Assembly (NCBI GenBank): GCA_963573315.1
Contig: OY752149.1
Location: forward strand, 2,232,001-2,296,000
Length of the DNA: 64,000 nt
Direction: 5' to 3'
From: Entomortierella parvispora
Lineage: Eukaryota; Mortierellomycota; Mortierellomycetes; Mortierellales; Mortierellaceae
The notes under the pieces are model-generated. The model saw nothing but the letters and a program-made list of their open reading frames with translations. It was not told where the DNA came from and did not search any database. Below, piece after piece: positions 22,058-31,155 of the stretch. Every line of letters starts with the position of its first letter. Positions within the stretch are counted from its first letter, which is position 1. Made by a program: the position numbers and the translations under genes.

Positions 22058-23269
22058 CTACAACTTGGCCAAAACAGCTGGGGCGCCCGACACGGAAACG
22101 CCAAACCTATATGACACGAAAAGAAAAAGAGGGTCAGCGACAAAACAATTCATCTTTAGGATAAGAATATCAAAGAAACACGCGTACTTTGTCTCAACAC
22201 CAATGTAGGTGACTTTCATGTCTTCAACCACCATGGCGAAACGCTTGGACCGGACAGCACCCATGCCAACCTTGGTGAGATCTGAGAGTCGTAAAATAAA
22301 AAGAATTCATCAGCTACCAAAGTGCCGAGAAGAGTAGACGAGGATATGCAAATCTTCCTTTTACCTTGGTCAAGTCCACAGGCCTTGACAAACTCTCCGT
22401 TGCCATCTGCGGCCATGATGACCTTGTCGCTCACGTTCGTGCGCTTGCCCCATGCATCCATGACGCTGAAAACACAAAAAAAATAAAAAAAAATACTATA
22501 AGTAAACGGTCTTTCAACAAAACAATCCTCAAGGTCCAGGTTGGGTCGGGGGTCGTTTGCTGAGATCACACGTACAAAGCGTCGGCGGTGCTGATACAAA
22601 CAACTTGCTCGATGCCCTTCTTGGCCAATTCCTGATACTTGGCATGGTAGCTACGACGTTGAAAAAGAGTGATCAGATGTTGGTATCGTCTTGAGAGAGA
22701 TATGCGTTGCCGTCCAGATCGCGGTTCTCAATCTTACTCTGGAAGGTGATCGTTGTTGCAGGTGGGTGTAAAGGCTCCAGGCACGCCAAAGATGACGACT
22801 TTCTTGCCCTTGAAAGAGTCGGTGCTCAAGTTCTGTGGGACACCGCAAGCATCCTTGAGCTCAGGGTCATAGGGGCTATACGTTATGTTCATGAACAAGC
22901 AAGCAGAGTCGGTGAGAGGGTTCGGTAATAATCGATCCGGCTCGTAAGCTTCATTCTTGAGTCGTTCTTTGTTCTTTTACCAGTATTTGAGCGTGACGGT
23001 GGGGAGAGTGTCGCCGATCTGGATCTGCTACAAAGAAACATGGCCGACAAGGTAGGTTGCTGTCAATACGACCGAGACTTTATGTTGCAAACAGGGGACA
23101 GGGTGGAGGGTTTATCGGGCGGAAGGGAGGGAGGGGGGAACTTGTTGTAACAAGAAAAGGAGACTGCCAGTCCGTTCATCCCTCCATCCCTCCATAGGTC
23201 AGCCAGAGGTGACAATTCGCCGTCTTCATCCTGTGAGTGCCATGGAGCATTGGGTCTTACTTGGGTCAT
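22058..23269 (-). CDS. Peroxiredoxin, AHP1/PRX5 (type II) family
   Basis: It is a thiol peroxidase reducing hydrogen and alkyl hydroperoxides with electrons from thioredoxin. Seven exons (23269-23261, 23027-22981, 22875-22738, 22650-22576, 22465-22365, 22281-22188, 22106-22058) sum to exactly 171 codons. The first coding exon is only 9 nt (Met-Thr-Gln), placed before QIQIGDTLPTVTLKY. The peroxidatic Cys58 sits in VPGAFTPTCNNDHLP. Other family blocks are YQELAKKGIEQVVCIS, DAWGKRTN, FVKACGLDQ and RSKRFAMVVEDMKV. No targeting peptide is seen, so it is probably cytosolic. With seven exons in 170 residues it is the most intron-dense gene in the window. Confidence 0.93.
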
Positions 23270-23807
23270 TGTGGATGAGAGAGTGGAGAATGTGAAGGGA
23301 GAGAGGAGAGAGGAGGACAAAGTGAATGGGAGAAGAAACAAGAGGGCGAACCGAGAGTGCAACCGGTATAGCACTTTGTGCGACACCCACTTTTTTCTTT
23401 CTCTTCCAACCTTGAATCTCCATGGCTCCGAGCCCGCGCGATCACAGCCGAAATTGGCCGGATGAACGCGTCCTTCCCCGCGGGCTAGACAAAGGTCCGA
23501 TCTGCATTGCAGATCACCTTCTGAGCAAACCTTCTGCTCTAGGAGGGGGGCACGCTATTCTTTCCTTTTCCTTCTTCTTTCCTCCATTGACAGTTAGTTT
23601 GAAGGGCGTATATTTATCTGAACATCCCGACGCTATAGAGGGTAATGGACACGCTTGTACTTTGAAGAGGTCTGGAGAATTGCTGCCTCCAGGTCATCCC
23701 CGTAGGGTTGACAGCGAACTCAACTAGCCAACTCTTGGTGGTCAAATTCCTCACATCTTGATTGTTTTCGAAAAAAGGAGCTTTGTTGCAAAAATAAAGT
23801 GCAGCTA
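23270..23807. other. Intergenic region upstream of the peroxiredoxin gene
   Basis: This 538-bp stretch contains the peroxiredoxin promoter (C/T-rich on the minus strand near 23280-23330) and the 3' flank of the pICln gene. I see no gene. The core near 23430-23530 is notably GC-rich. Confidence 0.5.
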
Positions 23808-25176
23808 TCACTCGTCGACAGACTTGAACCGGTCCTCTTCAGCATCCTCGCCAGGTTCCTTGTCGTCTGCCGCGGCTGGTACCAGCCCATGGGGATCCTG
23901 AACAATGCTCTCCATCCTTGCGAGAACAGCCTGGGTGAAGTGATAAAGAATATTACCAAAAAAAAAAAAAAAAAAAAAGAAAAAAAAAAGAGATGAAGCA
24001 CAGGTCTGGCATTAGAAAAAAGCAACGCGCACAACAACAACAACAAAAAAGGTCCATCGTAGGCAGGTATTCTGTTGGATTGAGTTGGGTTCAGGTGTTG
24101 CAGGTCGAAGACGCCAGTATCACCGTTCTCGCCCCCATATTTAATGAGATTTCCAATGTCCTTTTCTTTCTGTCTGTATTGGCGAAGTTGTCCTTTTCGT
24201 CTTCATTCATCTTCATTATATCCTCAATAGACCCTCCACATCTTTGACCGGGCTTCCTGGTGGCTCTCTTCAGTAAAAGCTTCTGGGTTCTGAGCATTAT
24301 TCTCTGATGATCCGATGGTTTCAGTAGACAAGTCTTGCTGAAGCAGATCCATGTTGCTGTCCTGTCCCTCTTCCCGTCCACGCTTCCCAGAGGATACTGA
24401 CGGGTTTCCATCTCCTTCTTGCTGCTGTGTAGCGCTAGCTCTCTCATTCCACTGCTGGAGCATTACCTGTCCTTGTTCACTCAATTGAAACTTGGCGTCG
24501 GTCTCGGGGTTGCCAGTGTACCACTCTCCGCTTTGCAAGTCGATTGCGGGCACCTGATCAACAACCGCATCTTCGCTTGGTTCAGCATGTCCAATGGCGG
24601 TAGCACTGCTAGACTTTGGAATGTATCCTCCTTGGATGTCCGCATCTGCGTAGAGACCCTCGTGATCGTTAACATCGTCATAATAATCATCCTCGTCCAT
24701 GTCGTAATCCTGCTCTGCATCCTCATCTTGGTGAAGGGAGGCGCAGTAAGAAAGATTTTCATAGATGGTATCCACTACAAAGAGAAGAGAGTAATTTGTG
24801 TGAATGAAGTGGATCAAAATCATTTGAATATGCTGAACAAGAAATATATGGCGCACTTACAGGAAGACACGTCCGAAGGCACAAAGCTCAACTCCAAAAC
24901 CGCGTCCTCATCCATTTCCTCTTCATCAGCAACTCCATTTTGCTCAGATGTGGGCGCTGAGTCCTTGGAAGACTCGAAAGACGTCAAAGAGCCCTCCAAC
25001 TGGCAGTAGATGCTGGGTCCCACATGGGATTCGCGTGCGATGGCGTGGATGATGATAGACAAGTAAGGGATAGCAAAGCCAGTCTGCGACACGGCTGAGT
25101 AAAAATACAGGCACCTAGAAAGGTAAGGACCGAGAGAGAGAAAAAAAAAAGTAATAGTTAGTTCGCTGCTACGGCC

Positions 25177-25207
<31 letters not shown>

Positions 25208-25352
25208 TTGCGTACTCGTCAGCAATGTAGAGGGTGCCAGGGTTCTGGATCAGCTTCGATGGAGGAGTAACATGGAGCGTGACATTGGTCTGGGTATGGC
25301 GGATATGGGCGTCTGCGGCCGAGGGCTCCTGGCGGATGAGGGTGATGGTCAT
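23808..25352 (-). CDS. Methylosome subunit pICln (CLNS1A) homologue
   Basis: pICln is a PH-like chaperone that holds Sm proteins for PRMT5 methylation and snRNP assembly. Exons 25352-25216 and 25114-24861 and a third from 24774 give the PH-fold core: a leader (MTITLIRQEPSAADAHIRHT), NPGTLYIADECLYFYS, GFAIPYLSIIIHAIARE, SIYCQLEG and LELSFVPSD, followed by LDTIYENLSYCASLHQD. The tail is acidic (DYDMDEDDYYDDVNDHEG), as in the family. The 3' end is less certain. A last exon (23930-23808, VLARMESIVQDPHG ... FKSVDE) fits an acidic terminus and is phase-compatible with a weak donor (GTCTAT) at 24232; an extra exon between them is possible. It is divergent from the aminotransferase. Confidence 0.85.
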
Positions 25353-25700
25353 GATTGCGGTGGCGATGCGGCGGCAAAGGAGAAAGAGGAGCGGCGATCA
25401 GCGCACAGGGGAGAGAAAAGGGCAAAAAAAAAAAAAAAAAAAAAAGTCACGTGGTCGATCCTCGCCGCTCGCTGGCGTCTCGCCCGGTCCTCTGGTCGCT
25501 GCATGCACGCGGCGCGCACTGTGGCCACCACCGACCGCTTCCTTCTTTCCTTCCTTCCTTCTTAGCTTCTGCTTTCTCTCCATTCACTCCATCCTCCTCT
25601 TCTCATTCTCGCCTCCCATTCCATTGCTCCCCCTCTCGCTCTCTCTGTTCTCATTTCTCTTGCCTCTTCTCCCTCCTCCTTCCTCACTCTCCTCTGAAAA
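25353..25700. promoter_or_regulatory. Divergent promoter with poly(dA:dT) tract, pICln / aminotransferase
   Basis: These 348 bp lie between head-to-head start codons. They contain a 22-bp A run (25424-25445) and a long CT-rich leader before the aminotransferase start (25540-25700). A second A run of 28 bp (25177-25204) lies just inside pICln intron 1. Such tracts exclude nucleosomes. Confidence 0.5.
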
Positions 25701-27371
25701 ATGACGGTCAGCACCCCCGACTACCAAACCTTCCTGAGCGACTCTTCCAAGGCCCGAAAGCCAAGCGCCAGTAAGTCTTCTGCCCAGGACACCATGCACT
25801 TTGGCAACCTCACTCTTGACCAACAAATTCCCTCTTTTGACCTAGTCCGACGTCTCATCCCCTTGACAAAGCTGCCAGGAATGGTAGGTGCTCTTTTGTC
25901 AAGAAAAGATCAGCAGTCATATCTTGATTGGATCTTCGATTATTAATTCGGTTCATCCTGTAGATCTCTCTGGGTGCCGGCGCCCCGAATTCCGATCTTT
26001 TTCCCTTTGAGGGTATTAGTATCTCTCTCAAGAACGGAGAGTCTCTCAAAGTCGACGAAAAGGTCTTGGGTGAATCCCTGACTTACGGACCTTCTGTATG
26101 AGAATCATTGTGCATTGGATCTATTTGGTCTCTAATCACGCCACTCACAGATATGTTCTTCAACTACCTATCGATGTATGCTATGTTATCAAGGATGGAA
26201 TTCCACAGTTGAACAACTGGCTCAGGGAGTTGCAAACACTCCAGCATGCCCCCCCACGACCTTTTGGACTGTCGATCGGAACAGGCTCTCAGGATCTAGT
26301 CACCAAAGGTCTCCAGATGTTAATCTCCCCGGGCGACAGTGTCCTCTTCGAGTCGCCTGGCTATGTGGGAGTAATCGCATTCTTGAGGCATCAGCCTTGC
26401 AATCTTGTCGGTAATGTCCGTTCTTTTATGTACAGTCAAAAATGTGCCTTGATCGAAATTAATCAAAGATTCGGTTGTCATCAACTAGACGTCGATCTGG
26501 ATTCGAATGGGATTGTTCCTGCCAAGCTTCGGGAGCAATTGGACAACTGGCCTGCTGACAAGAAGAAGCCCAAACTCTTATATACTGTTCCTGTTGGAGG
26601 CAACCCAACTGGCGTGAGCCAGACGCTGGAGCGAAAGAATGAGATCTACGACATTGCAAGACAGCACGATCTTTTGATTTTGGAGGATGATCCCTACTTT
26701 TATCTGCAATATGGAGACAAGGTCCCATCCTACTTTTCAATGGATGTGGACGGTCGCGTCCTGCGATTCGATAGCATGTCCAAGATACTGTCTTCTGGAC
26801 TTCGTGTCGGATGGGCCACAGGTCCAATCGAGCTGATCAATGTCATGAACTTAATCACACAGGTGAGTCGCCAAAGTTGAACCAGTATTTTCTGCCTTGT
26901 CCTCCCAAAACGAATCTAACATGGTGCACGCTGTGTTGGTAGACCAGCAACCTCCAGCCGTCTAGCGTGGCGCAGGCCATTACGTATACACTTGTTGACT
27001 CTTGGGGCCATCAAGGATTTTTGGATCACGCGCAGAAGGTGGCATCGTTCTATAAAGATCGGTGTTCCAAGTTCTGTGCTTATGCGTCCAAACATCTAGA
27101 AGGTCTCGCTCGTTGGGTTGAGCCTGATGCGGGTATGTTTGTCTGGTTTTACTTGCAAGGTATTGAGGACTCGCTGGACTTGATCATGAACAAGGCAGTG
27201 GAGAAAAAAGTCTTGCTTGTCCCTGGTATCGAGTTCTTTTGTCACCCTCAGGAGAATGGCCCTAGCGCTTTTGTCAGGGCTTCGTTCTCGAATGTCTCGG
27301 ACCAGGATATGGACCTGGGATTGGAGAGATTGGCAATTCTTTTGAGGGAGCAGATTGAGCTTCAGAAATGA
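25701..27371 (+). CDS. PLP aminotransferase, ARO8 / 2-aminoadipate (kynurenine) type
   Basis: It is a class I/II fold type I aminotransferase acting on aromatic amino acids, 2-aminoadipate or kynurenine. Six exons (25701-25770, 25846-25883, 25964-26095, 26194-26410, 26489-26862, 26943-27371) sum to exactly 420 codons. Key blocks are IRRLIPLTKLPGMISLGAGA, the substrate region LTYGPSDGIPQL, SIGTGSQDLVTKG, VPVGGNPTGVS, ILEDDPYFYLQYG, the PLP-lysine motif DSMSKILSSGLRVGW, and the C-terminal PGIEFFCHPQENGPSAFVRA. No mitochondrial presequence is seen, so it is probably cytosolic. Exact substrate preference cannot be read from the sequence. Confidence 0.93.
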
Positions 27372-27460
27372 TGGCTTAATAAAACGCTTTTATTGCGACT
27401 TTCGAGAAAAAGTATAACACATAGTTATTCTGTACTTACGTGCAATTAGCCAGAGTGATG

Positions 27461-28387
27461 CCGACAGAGAGCATCACCATTCAATTGAATCTTCGGAAGC
27501 TACCCGCTCTTGCTGCTCACAATCGGAAAATTGGCGACTTACCTGACCCGCCACCATGGTGGCACATATGGACGAGAGATTTCTACCGTCAAATTTGTGC
27601 GCGCATTCGAGAGTCCATTCCGACTCGTCTACCTGGCGTGCGCTGGCCGGCCGATATCAAACCATATGTCAAACCGTCCAAACACTCCTTGGCAAAGCTC
27701 TTCCAGATCTCGGAAGAGGACACCTATGAAGACTCTATTGAAAGAGCATGGCGCATGGATCAGAAGAGTGGATTAGGTCCAGGGCAGATTGCCATCCATC
27801 TGTTCGCGTGCCTCAGGAAACAGCGGTGGTTCAGGATCGACAATCCTGCGAACAACAGCATCACGGAAAGAGGCGGTGGTTCAGAGGATTCAACAGGCAG
27901 TCGAGGATGGACAGATACAACCTCCAGGACCAATTACAAATATTTTGTTTACACAGAGACTTGCCCAAGATGCTCGATTGCCTGATCCAGAGGAGCCTCT
28001 AGAGATCCCAACAACCGCCATTTTCGTTCAAGCACGGCACTCGGATTCACAAATAGTACAGGAAGATAGACGGCGATGGACTCAAGAAGCTGATGGCGCA
28101 CAATTCAAAACGGATTCGATTGAAGCTTGAGGACTCAACAGTTTCTCTTCTTATAGATGTGGAGAGCCTACGGACACTCTTGTCCATCTACAACAGGCTG
28201 CTCTCCCTCGTCCGCGGGAGAATATGGAAGATCTTGATGACGCAGATTCTAATTACATGTTTATTGCTGGATCAAGTGTAAATAAAGTCTATGCTTCAAT
28301 CTACGCGCCGAAATTCTCCTTCAGCCCATCAGCGTGCGAAAACAAATTGATGGCTAGACTAAAGGCCCTGTTTTTGCACATGCCTTG
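27461..28387 (+). pseudogene. Decayed protein-coding gene of unknown family
   Basis: The first part is an open frame starting MPTESITIQLNLRKLPALAA and continuing PPPWWHIWTRDFYRQICARI to about 27790. From there the coding-looking frame shifts (KEAVVQRIQQAVEDGQIQPP ... PLEIPTTAIFVQ) and meets a TGA at 28128. The same frame then resumes with ENMEDLDDADSNYMFIAGSS and KVYASIYAPKF, ending at a TGA before 28388. One frame change, eased by a near-repeat of GCGGTGGTTCAG at about 27822 and 27873, plus one in-frame stop suggests a broken gene rather than spliced exons; no GT-AG intron removes the stop. I do not recognise the family. Confidence 0.4.
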
Positions 28388-28614
28388 AATGCAACGTCTA
28401 GAACGATTTCCGGTGCCTTGGCATAAACAAGATTTGCATTCTTTTCAATAATGAAACGTTTGGTTAGAGAGAAACTAACCTCAATTGGGTAGAATAAGGA
28501 GGAAGAAAAACGAGAAATGAAACCTCTTTCCCTGAATTCGCTGTATGTACAGTGTGAATGTTCCAGAAAACCTCTGTTGTTAAAAGCAGCCAGTGCAGAG
28601 ACACGAACCCCCAC

Positions 28615-28838
28615 TCACTCTTCCCTGCCTTCACTCTTCCCTGCCCTCACTCTTCCCTGCCTTCACTCTTCCCTGCCCTCACTCTTCCCTGCCCTCACTC
28701 TTTCCTGCCCTCACTCTTCCCTGCCCTCACTCTTCCCTGCCCTTGCTTTTCCCTGCCCTTGCTTTTCCCTGCCCTCGCTTTTCCCTGCCCTCGCTTTTCC
28801 CTGCCCTCGCTTTTCCCTGCCCTCGCTCTTCCCTGTGC
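28615..28838. repeat. 16-bp minisatellite, 14 copies in two variant blocks
   Basis: Fourteen 16-bp units run without a break. Eight are of the form TCACTCTTCCCTGCCC (last base C or T) and six of the form YYGCTTTTCCCTGCCC. Because 16 is not a multiple of three, all three frames stay open and read the same LFPAL/SLPSLFPA peptides, so the open frames here are artefacts. Degenerate TTTTCCAG-type units continue to about 29040. Confidence 0.95.
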
Positions 28839-29450
28839 CTTTTCTAGCCCTTGCTTTTTGCTTTTTCCAATAAACATACTGTACTGTTGTCCACCCCTTG
28901 CTTGTTCCCGTTCCTTGATCTTTTCCATGCTTCAATCTTTTCCAGCCCCTGCATGTTCCATCTCCCTGATCTTTTCCATCCTTTGAGTTCATCCCTTGCT
29001 TTTTCCAGCCTATTTCCTAATCCTTGCTTTTCCCAGCATGCACCTTAGCGGTGTTCCTTTGGTTGTGTCATGCAAGCATGTCAGTTATTCTGTAATTCAA
29101 TTCGCAGATTAATGTACAATTACTTTATCTTTGAATAAAAGAACTCATCCTCGACCAAGTCTTCCTCTTTCTCACTACTCTCCGCTTACAAACAAGGTTA
29201 GCAACTCTCCCTTCTTAGTTTGCTGTTTTTTTGCATTTCTCCATCTTAACATACCCATACTTATTTTTTCTTGGAATCATTTCCCACAACCGCCTCTTGC
29301 TTTCCTCTGTGTTTCCATTCTAACCAATCTCATATTTCGTTTCTGCGACAGGGGCCATCAGCTATTCAACAAAAAATCGTGCATTGATTTATCGCCAAAC
29401 TGCTGCGTTTATTGCTTCTATTGCTTGCCGTGTCCCTGCTCAATTGGTCA

Positions 29451-29717
29451 ATGGCATCTTCTGAGAAACCCAGAATGAAAGGCAAAGTCAAATGGTTTAA
29501 CGCGTCCAAGGGTTATGGGTTTATCACGCCAGATCCTGATGGCAATGGTTTTGGAGTTGACGAGCTATTCGCCCACCAAACTGCCGTACAGATGGACGGA
29601 TTTAGAACACTTGATGAAGGTGCGCCTGTAACGTTTGTTGTCGAACAAGGTCCGAAGGGCTTGCAGGCGACTGATATTAGACCAGATCCAGATGCTCCTC
29701 ATGAGGGTGCCGCCTGA
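29451..29717 (+). CDS. Single-domain cold-shock (CSD) nucleic-acid-binding protein
   Basis: The 88-residue product is essentially one cold-shock domain, which binds single-stranded RNA/DNA as an RNA chaperone or translation regulator. RNP1 is KGYGFITPD (after [11 protein letters not shown]). RNP2 is altered to [11 protein letters not shown], where bacterial and plant versions usually read D-(I/L)-FVH. The remainder ([20 protein letters not shown]) is canonical. I see no intron in the coding part. The chosen start, MASSEKPRM, avoids a hydrophobic upstream in-frame extension ([13 protein letters not shown]) that probably belongs to the leader. Free-standing CspA-size proteins are uncommon in fungi; bacterial origin is possible but not shown. 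Confidence 0.9.
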   Translation: MASSEKPRMKGKVKWFNASKGYGFITPDPDGNGFGVDELFAHQTAVQMDGFRTLDEGAPVTFVVEQGPKGLQATDIRPDPDAPHEGAA

Positions 29718-29887
29718 TGCGAATGCGGATAGCATTTACAAAGAAAAGCTTAATCGCAAATGCGAGTGTGGCATCATCTCCTGTTTGAACAACCAATTGG
29801 CTGGTTCTCTCTGCCAATGCAAAAATAAAGCTGAAAAATATTTAAGGGGTCGAGCCTAGTTTTGTTCGGACACTTTCTTCGTCATGG

Positions 29888-30789
29888 ATGCATGTTGCAC
29901 TGACAGGACACCGAATGCAATCCACCCCTCCATCTGACGACCCTCAGCCACGTCTGCATCATGGAGCTGAGACGAGAGCACTGGATGTCCCCAAGGACAG
30001 CCATTCCCTAACTGGAAGCAACCCTGGCGCAAGAGGAAGCGGAGCCGCCACCCCAGCCATGGTGTCAGCCGAAGCAGAGGCAGGAGCGGCAGTGAAGCCT
30101 ACAACTGGCCTATCACCATTGGAGACAGTCTCCACGTATAGTTCCTGGTCGGTGCCTTCCCTTGAAAACCTCTTTTCGTCCCGTCGGGCATCGTCCTTCG
30201 GACTACGATATAGCTTTGCTTCTTCCGCGCAGGCCAGTGCTCTCTCAGGAAGCGGTGGAAGAATCTCACCGGCACCCAGCGGTGCGTCCTATATGCTGGA
30301 AGGGGCATCTGGGTCCTCCATTCAGAACAAGGCCCGGAAGAGTGAGTCGTGTGCTAAAAAAGAGTGGTTCCTCTTTTTCAAGACTAGAGACTTTTTTGCT
30401 TTGATGACTGATATCGTTAATTTTGTTTATTGCGTGATAGTGTCTGTTCATATGTCAGAGAGTATTGCCAGCGTGCTGAACGATGTCTCGTTAGTCCTCT
30501 ACAGAGTCAATGAACATATCCACAAAAAGGTGCCCATTCTCGTGCAGGAGAAGGTAGGAAAGGTGGAGCTTTTGTAGAATTGTGTGATGATGCCTGGAGT
30601 GCAGAAGACAGCTGACTAGTATCCAAACGAATCGTGCAGAGGGCCCTCTCCAACATAGGCACCGATGTTGAGCGTGCCAACCAAGACATGGAGGATGCGC
30701 GGCAGACACTGACCAGCCTGCGGCGGATATCCGAGCTGGGCACGATCGAGGATCTTGTGAGGCGCGCTCTTGCGGCATCACAAGCCTGA
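29888..30789 (+). CDS. BLOC-1-related complex subunit 8 (BORCS8)-like protein with Ser-rich N-terminus
   Basis: BORC recruits the Arl8 GTPase to lysosomes in animals. Three exons (29888-30341, 30441-30553, 30640-30789) sum to 239 codons. The C-terminal 85 residues parallel human BORCS8: SESIASVLNDVSLVLYRVNE aligns with its TESVYVLANEPSVALYRLQE, followed by HIHKKVPILVQEKRALSNIG and a helical end (LVRRALAASQA). The N-terminal 150 residues are Ser/Ala/Gly-rich low complexity with a GLSPLETVSTYSSWSVPSLE island and no family match. The start is uncertain; MQSTPPSDD at 29909+ is an alternative. Conservation at the core makes the family assignment likely. Confidence 0.7.
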
Positions 30790-31155
30790 AATCAGAAATA
30801 AAAGTCACGTGCTACGTATATACACAGTGTATGCGATCCTCTAGAAATCGGTGAGCAGACACGAAAATCGCTTCAGTGCGCTGTGTCCTGCTTGCAGAAC
30901 CACCCTGCAAAAAAAAAGAAAAAGAAAAACGCTTGGTGCATCCATCCATCCATCCGTCCATCCAGCTGCTGCTCCTCCTTGCTTCTCTTTGCCCCATCTC
31001 CTGTTTCTCCGCTCCTTCCCCCCGCCCCCCTTCTTCCCTCGTCCCTTCGCCCCTTCCCAATTTTCATCCGTCCCCACATTTCACCCTCGGTCGTCTGCAT
31101 TCAGATTCGATCGCCTGATCTCCCTCCCTCCCCAAACTTAGACACTCTCTCGACC

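Noticed and set aside
28517-28986. Overlapping plus-strand open frames rich in LFPAL/SLPS
   Set aside because: They are three frames of the same 16-bp minisatellite and encode the same peptide by frame rotation.
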